Below, in pieces: positions 13,771 to 16,178 of a stretch of 16,178 nucleotides of DNA. This stretch comes from Gemmatimonadales bacterium (GTDB lineage: Bacteria; Gemmatimonadota; Gemmatimonadetes; Gemmatimonadales; GWC2-71-9), in contig JAUVTI010000029.1 of NCBI GenBank assembly GCA_030601605.1, positions 1-16,178 on the forward strand, read 5' to 3'. The notes beneath the pieces are model-generated. The model had not been told where the DNA came from and did no database searches. It was given only the letters and a program-made list of their open reading frames with translations. The position numbers were made by a program, and so were the translations under genes. The stretch's first letter is position 1, and the number at the start of each line of letters is the position of its first letter.

Positions 13771-14313
13771 ATGGCCAAGAAGAGAAAGAAGAAGAAGGCC
13801 GTGCGCAAGAAGACCAAGAAGCGCGCAACCAAGAAGCGGAAGCCCGCCAAGAAGAAGCGTGCAACCAAGAAGCGGAAGCCCGCTAAGAAGAAGCGCGCAA
13901 CCAAGAAGAAGAAGCGCGCAACCAAGAAGAAGAGACGCCCGGCCAAGAAGAAACGTGCGACCAAGAAAAAGAAGAAGGTCGCCAAGAAGCGGAAGAAGGC
14001 CAAGCGCGTCGTGAAGCGGCGCAAGAAGAAGGCGGTCAAGAAGAAGAAGAAGCGGAAGAAGCGGAAGCCGAACCTCGCGTTCATGAGGCCGGTGCAGCCG
14101 GACGCCAAGCTGGCGGCGGTCGTCGGCTCCAAGCCGATTCCGCGGACGGAGCTCACCAAGAAGCTGTGGAAGTACATCAAGCGCCACAAGCTCCAGGACA
14201 AGAAGAACCGGCGCATGATCAATGCCGATGCGAACTTGAAGCCAGTCTTCAACGGCAAGGCACAGGTGAGCATGTTCGAGATGACCAAGCTGGTGAGCAA
14301 GCACGTGAAGTAG
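13771..14313 (+). CDS. Histone H1-like lysine-rich protein fused to a SWIB/MDM2 domain
   Basis: A 180-residue basic protein with two parts. Residues 1-100 are a histone H1-like tail with 54 lysines plus many arginines, built from repeats such as ATKKRKPAKKKR. Residues 101-180 form a SWIB domain: FMRPVQPDAKLAAVVGS, PIPRTELTKKLWKYIKRHKLQD, RRMINADANLKPVF and MFEMTKLVSKHV. I count 68 lysines in 180 (38%), nearly all encoded by AAG. It is likely a nucleoid-associated DNA-binding protein; SWIB domains also occur fused to topoisomerase or alone in Chlamydiae. The ATG has a GAGGAG ribosome site 5 bases upstream. It is monocistronic, closed by a strong hairpin. The tRNA-Lys gene nearby points the other way. 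Confidence 0.93.
   Translation: MAKKRKKKKAVRKKTKKRATKKRKPAKKKRATKKRKPAKKKRATKKKKRATKKKRRPAKKKRATKKKKKVAKKRKKAKRVVKRRKKKAVKKKKKRKKRKPNLAFMRPVQPDAKLAAVVGSKPIPRTELTKKLWKYIKRHKLQDKKNRRMINADANLKPVFNGKAQVSMFEMTKLVSKHVK
13825..13896 (+). repeat. 36-bp tandem repeat inside the H1-like tail
   Basis: Two adjacent 36-base units (13825-13860 and 13861-13896) encode ATKKRKPAKKKR twice and differ at two bases (GCC/GCT and CGT/CGC). Decayed ATKK units continue downstream. Slippage or unequal exchange could lengthen or shorten the tail. Confidence 0.85.
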
Positions 14314-14320
14314 CGGGACT

Positions 14321-14346
14321 CCCGGCTGGCGTTCGCGCCAGCCGGG
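14321..14346 (+). terminator. Hairpin terminator of H1-like/SWIB gene
   Basis: A perfect 11-bp stem, CCCGGCTGGCG paired with CGCCAGCCGGG, capped by a TTCG tetraloop, 7 bases after the stop and followed by GTTGG. Very stable; the T-run is minimal, as often in GC-rich genomes. Confidence 0.8.
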
Positions 14347-14412
14347 GTTGGAACGGTAGTACAGCAGTGACAAGCGGCACCGCAGTACTGACGTAGCTCC
14401 AGCCCCGCATCC

Positions 14413-14438
14413 GGGGGCCGGCGCGCTCGCCGGCCCCC
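14413..14438. terminator. Second strong hairpin downstream of H1-like gene
   Basis: A perfect 11-bp stem, GGGGGCCGGCG paired with CGCCGGCCCCC, with a CGCT loop, 66 bases beyond the first hairpin. No T-run. It could be a backup terminator or end of an unseen short transcript. Confidence 0.5.
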
Positions 14439-14477
14439 AGTTGCAACCAGGCATTTCCCTGGTCGCCCCTCCCATTA

Positions 14478-14497
14478 GTGACTCGTCGACAAGTCAC
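14478..14497. promoter_or_regulatory. 20-bp palindrome, candidate operator or enhancer site
   Basis: GTGACT and AGTCAC arms flank a central GTCGAC; all share one centre of symmetry, and only the pair 14484/14491 fails to match. It lies about 190 bases before the predicted sigma-54 transcription start, a usual distance for an enhancer-binding activator site. Confidence 0.55.
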
Positions 14498-14572
14498 AGC
14501 CTCCACGCGTGGCCGCTGTGCAGTGCTCTATTCCGGATCACCCTGCCTCGTTTCGTGGCAGACCAACCAGGC

Positions 14573-14586
14573 GTGACCGTCGTCAC
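14573..14586. promoter_or_regulatory. GTGAC-N4-GTCAC dyad
   Basis: Same pentamer half-sites as the palindrome at 14478, with a CGTC centre instead of ten bases. It lies 62 bases upstream of the -24/-12 element and could be a second, closer regulator site or a chance match. Confidence 0.35.
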
Positions 14587-14647
14587 AATGGTTTCAAGCC
14601 CGCCGTATCACGGGGACTTCCGGGGCTCGAGCGAGCGGCGTGGCAAG

Positions 14648-14663
14648 TGGCATCACACTTGCA
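14648..14663 (+). promoter_or_regulatory. Sigma-54-type (-24/-12) promoter
   Basis: TGGCAT, five bases, then TTGCA: GG (14649-14650) and GC (14661-14662) are exactly 10 bases apart, and the sequence differs from TGGCAC-N5-TTGCW at a single base. Predicted transcription start is near 14674, giving a 50-base leader. An inverted repeat GCAAGTG/CACTTGC (14643-14649, 14656-14662) overlaps it. Confidence 0.5.
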
Positions 14664-14723
14664 CTTCCTGTCCGTGGCGGCGCCGCGGTGGCCCGCACGA
14701 ACTGTATGGACAGGAGGAGCACC

Positions 14724-15482
14724 ATGAAGCGCACCACTCTCATTCTGGCGGCCGCCGTGCTAGTCGCGGCCTGTAGTGACACCTCGGGCCTCGAGACGGA
14801 AGCGGGCGTCTCGCTCTCGTTCACCAGCGGCGCCGGACCGGCCGCGGCCTCGGGCGCCTTCCTCAGCATGGCCTCGGACACGCTCTCGGACGGTCAGAGC
14901 AACGAGCTGATCCTCACGAGCGTCGAAGTCGTTCTGCGCGAGATCGAGCTCAAGCGCCAGTCGGCAACCGCGTGCGATGACCTGCCCGGCAACGACGACT
15001 GCGAGAAGTTCGAGGTGGGGCCCGTGCTGCTCGACGTTCCTCTGAACGGCGAGACCGGAACCCTGGTAACGATCACCCCGGGTCCGGACACCTACGACGA
15101 GATCGAGTTCGAGATCCACAAGATCAGTATCAGCGATGAAGAGGATGCCGCGTTCCGCATGGCCCACCCGGACTTCGCTGGCAAGAGCATCCGGGTGCAG
15201 GGCTCGTACAATGGACAGGCGTTCACGTACGAGACGGACCTCGACGTGGAGCAGGAGTTCGACCTGTCACCGCCCGTGGTCGTGACCGCGGAGATGACGA
15301 GCACCAACGTGACGGTGCTGCTCGGAGTGGACAGCTGGTTCCGCGACGGCTCCGGCAACCTGGTAAACCCGCAGGACGGCAACAAGGGTGGCCAGCACGA
15401 GAGCCTCGTGAAGGAGAACATCAAGCAGTCCATCGAGGCCTTCGAGGACCACGACAGCGACGGGGAGCCCGACGACTTCTAG
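14724..15482 (+). CDS. Lipoprotein of unknown function, paralogue 1
   Basis: A 252-residue lipoprotein. The signal peptide ends in lipobox VAAC (C17). The mature part is strand-rich: LILTSVEVVLREIELK (62-77), a Cys pair C84/C93 in an acidic loop, FEVGPVLLDVPL (96-107), TYDEIEFEIHKI (123-134), KSIRVQGSYNGQAFTYETDLDVEQEF (154-179) and LSPPVVVTAEM. The layout recalls DUF4382-type lipoproteins, but I cannot confirm the family. The C-terminus is an acidic D-x-D-x-D-G-x-x-D-D stretch (242-251) that could bind calcium. ATG 14724 has AGGAGGAG upstream and is preferred over upstream in-frame starts because it begins the lipoprotein signal. A hairpin follows the stop. Function unknown; its neighbour downstream is a close paralogue. 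Confidence 0.88.
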   Translation: MKRTTLILAAAVLVAACSDTSGLETEAGVSLSFTSGAGPAAASGAFLSMASDTLSDGQSNELILTSVEVVLREIELKRQSATACDDLPGNDDCEKFEVGPVLLDVPLNGETGTLVTITPGPDTYDEIEFEIHKISISDEEDAAFRMAHPDFAGKSIRVQGSYNGQAFTYETDLDVEQEFDLSPPVVVTAEMTSTNVTVLLGVDSWFRDGSGNLVNPQDGNKGGQHESLVKENIKQSIEAFEDHDSDGEPDDF

Positions 15483-15493
15483 TCTCGGCTGGC

Positions 15494-15524
15494 GCGCGCT
15501 CCGGGGCCTGACCCCGGGGCGCGT
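15494..15524 (+). terminator. Hairpin after first lipoprotein gene
   Basis: A 13-pair stem with two G-T pairs (GCGCGCTCCGGGG with CCCCGGGGCGCGT) and a CCTGA loop, 11 bases after the stop. No T-run follows. Confidence 0.65.
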
Positions 15525-15531
15525 GCTGCCG

Positions 15532-15564
15532 GTCACCTACCGGTGACACGGGCTGTGCTAGATT
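15532..15564 (+). promoter_or_regulatory. Dyad and extended -10 before second lipoprotein gene
   Basis: GTCACC-TACC-GGTGAC (15532-15547) is a perfect 6-bp inverted repeat lying where a -35 box would be. TGCTAGATT follows, an extended -10 (TGn plus TAGATT at 15559-15564), predicting a start near 15571 and a 30-base leader. The dyad may bind an activator or a repressor; no -35 box is seen. Confidence 0.35.
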
Positions 15565-15600
15565 GTTTGGATCACAAACCCCTGCGGGGGGAGGAGCACC

Positions 15601-16178
15601 ATGAGAAGTACACTATCCCTGCTGCTCGCAGCTGCGGTCATCATCGTTGCGTGCAGCGACCCTACGGCGTTGGAACACCGAGGCGGGGTTGCAGTCTCTT
15701 TCGCTACCCAGGGTGCCGCAGGCGGCGCACCGCCGGCGCTGAGCCGGATGGGCCTGCTCGACGATACCCTCGGCATCGGCACCGACACGCTCATTCTCAC
15801 GAGTGTCGAGATCGTGCTGCGGGAGATCGAGCTCAAGGCCGTGGAGACCGCGGACTGCGACACCGAGCCCGAGCCTGCGGGATGTGAGGAAGTGGAGATC
15901 GGCCCGGTCCTGGTGGACCTGCCGCTGACCCCCGGCGCGGAGCAGCAATTCAGTATTGATGTCCCGACGGGCACGTATTCGCGCATCGACTTCGAGGTAC
16001 ACAAGATCTCGAGTGACGCTCCCGAGGACGCGGCTTTCCGCCAAGCGCACCCCGACCTCGTCGACAAGAGCATCCGGGTGATGGGCTCGTTCAACGGCGT
16101 GGCCTTCACCTTCGAGACCGACCTCGACGTGGAGCAGGAGTTCGACCTGTCACCGCCCGTGGTCGTGACCGCGGAGAT
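15601..16178 (+). CDS. Lipoprotein of unknown function, paralogue 2 (3'-truncated by window)
   Basis: The frame opens at ATG 15601 after GGGGAGGAG and stays open to the window end (192 complete codons), so the C-terminus is not seen. The signal peptide ends in lipobox IVAC (C18). The mature protein follows paralogue 1 closely: LILTSVEIVLREIELK, an acidic loop with two Cys, VEIGPVLVDLPL, TYSRIDFEVHKI, EDAAFRQAHPDL, KSIRVMGSFNGVAFTFETDLDVEQEF and LSPPVVVTAE. From 16120 to the end the DNA is identical to 15237-15295. The N-terminal 60 mature residues differ most. It has its own probable promoter and is separated from paralogue 1 by a hairpin, so the copies may be regulated independently. Function unknown. 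Confidence 0.88.
   Translation, partial: MRSTLSLLLAAAVIIVACSDPTALEHRGGVAVSFATQGAAGGAPPALSRMGLLDDTLGIGTDTLILTSVEIVLREIELKAVETADCDTEPEPAGCEEVEIGPVLVDLPLTPGAEQQFSIDVPTGTYSRIDFEVHKISSDAPEDAAFRQAHPDLVDKSIRVMGSFNGVAFTFETDLDVEQEFDLSPPVVVTAE

Larger units (their letters stand above)
14314..14723. other. 410-base intergenic region with terminators and regulatory elements
   Basis: No supportable gene. It holds two stacked hairpins (14321-14346, 14413-14438), a near-perfect 20-bp palindrome (14478-14497), a shorter GTGAC/GTCAC dyad (14573-14586), and a sigma-54-like element (14648-14663) before the first lipoprotein gene. Confidence 0.75.

Overview
This is a GC-rich bacterial chromosome segment. It carries two lipoproteins, an outer-membrane-type beta-barrel and a Tat-like signal, so the cell has a Gram-negative-type envelope. 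The very lysine-rich SWIB protein, the lipoprotein pair and the set of unnamed small genes fit Gemmatimonadota best, but that is an impression from gene style, not a computed placement. No insertion sequence, phage gene or CRISPR array is visible.

Left arm (1-2091, plus strand): the 3' part of holB (DNA polymerase III delta'), moaC (molybdopterin synthesis) and a membrane-anchored SLT-type lytic transglycosylase, joined by 4-base stop/start overlaps. It meets a second, LysM-bearing MltD-type transglycosylase tail to tail around a hairpin at 2107-2128.

Middle (2101-8883, minus strand): a tightly packed run of nine genes. In transcription order they are a MerA/Lpd-like flavin disulfide oxidoreductase, a VTT (TVP38/TMEM64) membrane protein, an exported DUF547 protein, two glycosyltransferase-like genes of the 'rSAM/selenodomain-associated transferase 2 and 1' pair (the second apparently starting at CTG), three small proteins I do not recognise, and the MltD-like lipoprotein. 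A hairpin at 8962-8990 separates this run from the next operon.

Core of interest (9021-13349, minus strand): tRNA-Lys(TTT), then an outer-membrane beta-barrel gene, then an HprK-related kinase, a nucleotidyltransferase, a PqqD-family protein, a PRMT-like methyltransferase with a PqqD-like tail, and last a 70-residue peptide with a Tat-like N-terminus. Kinase, nucleotidyltransferase and PqqD together resemble the uncharacterised 'HPr-rel-A' gene set and the tailoring part of some lasso-peptide loci, but no lasso cyclase or leader peptidase is present. I infer a peptide- or protein-modification system whose substrate could be the terminal small protein. This is the best candidate for an undescribed system.

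Right arm (13350-16178, plus strand): a purine-rich leader with repeated CAGAGGGG motifs precedes a histone H1-like/SWIB DNA-binding protein (38% lysine), followed by two strong hairpins. Then come two tandem paralogous lipoproteins, the second cut by the window end. The first has a good sigma-54-type -24/-12 element with a near-perfect 20-bp palindrome about 190 bp upstream of the predicted start of transcription.
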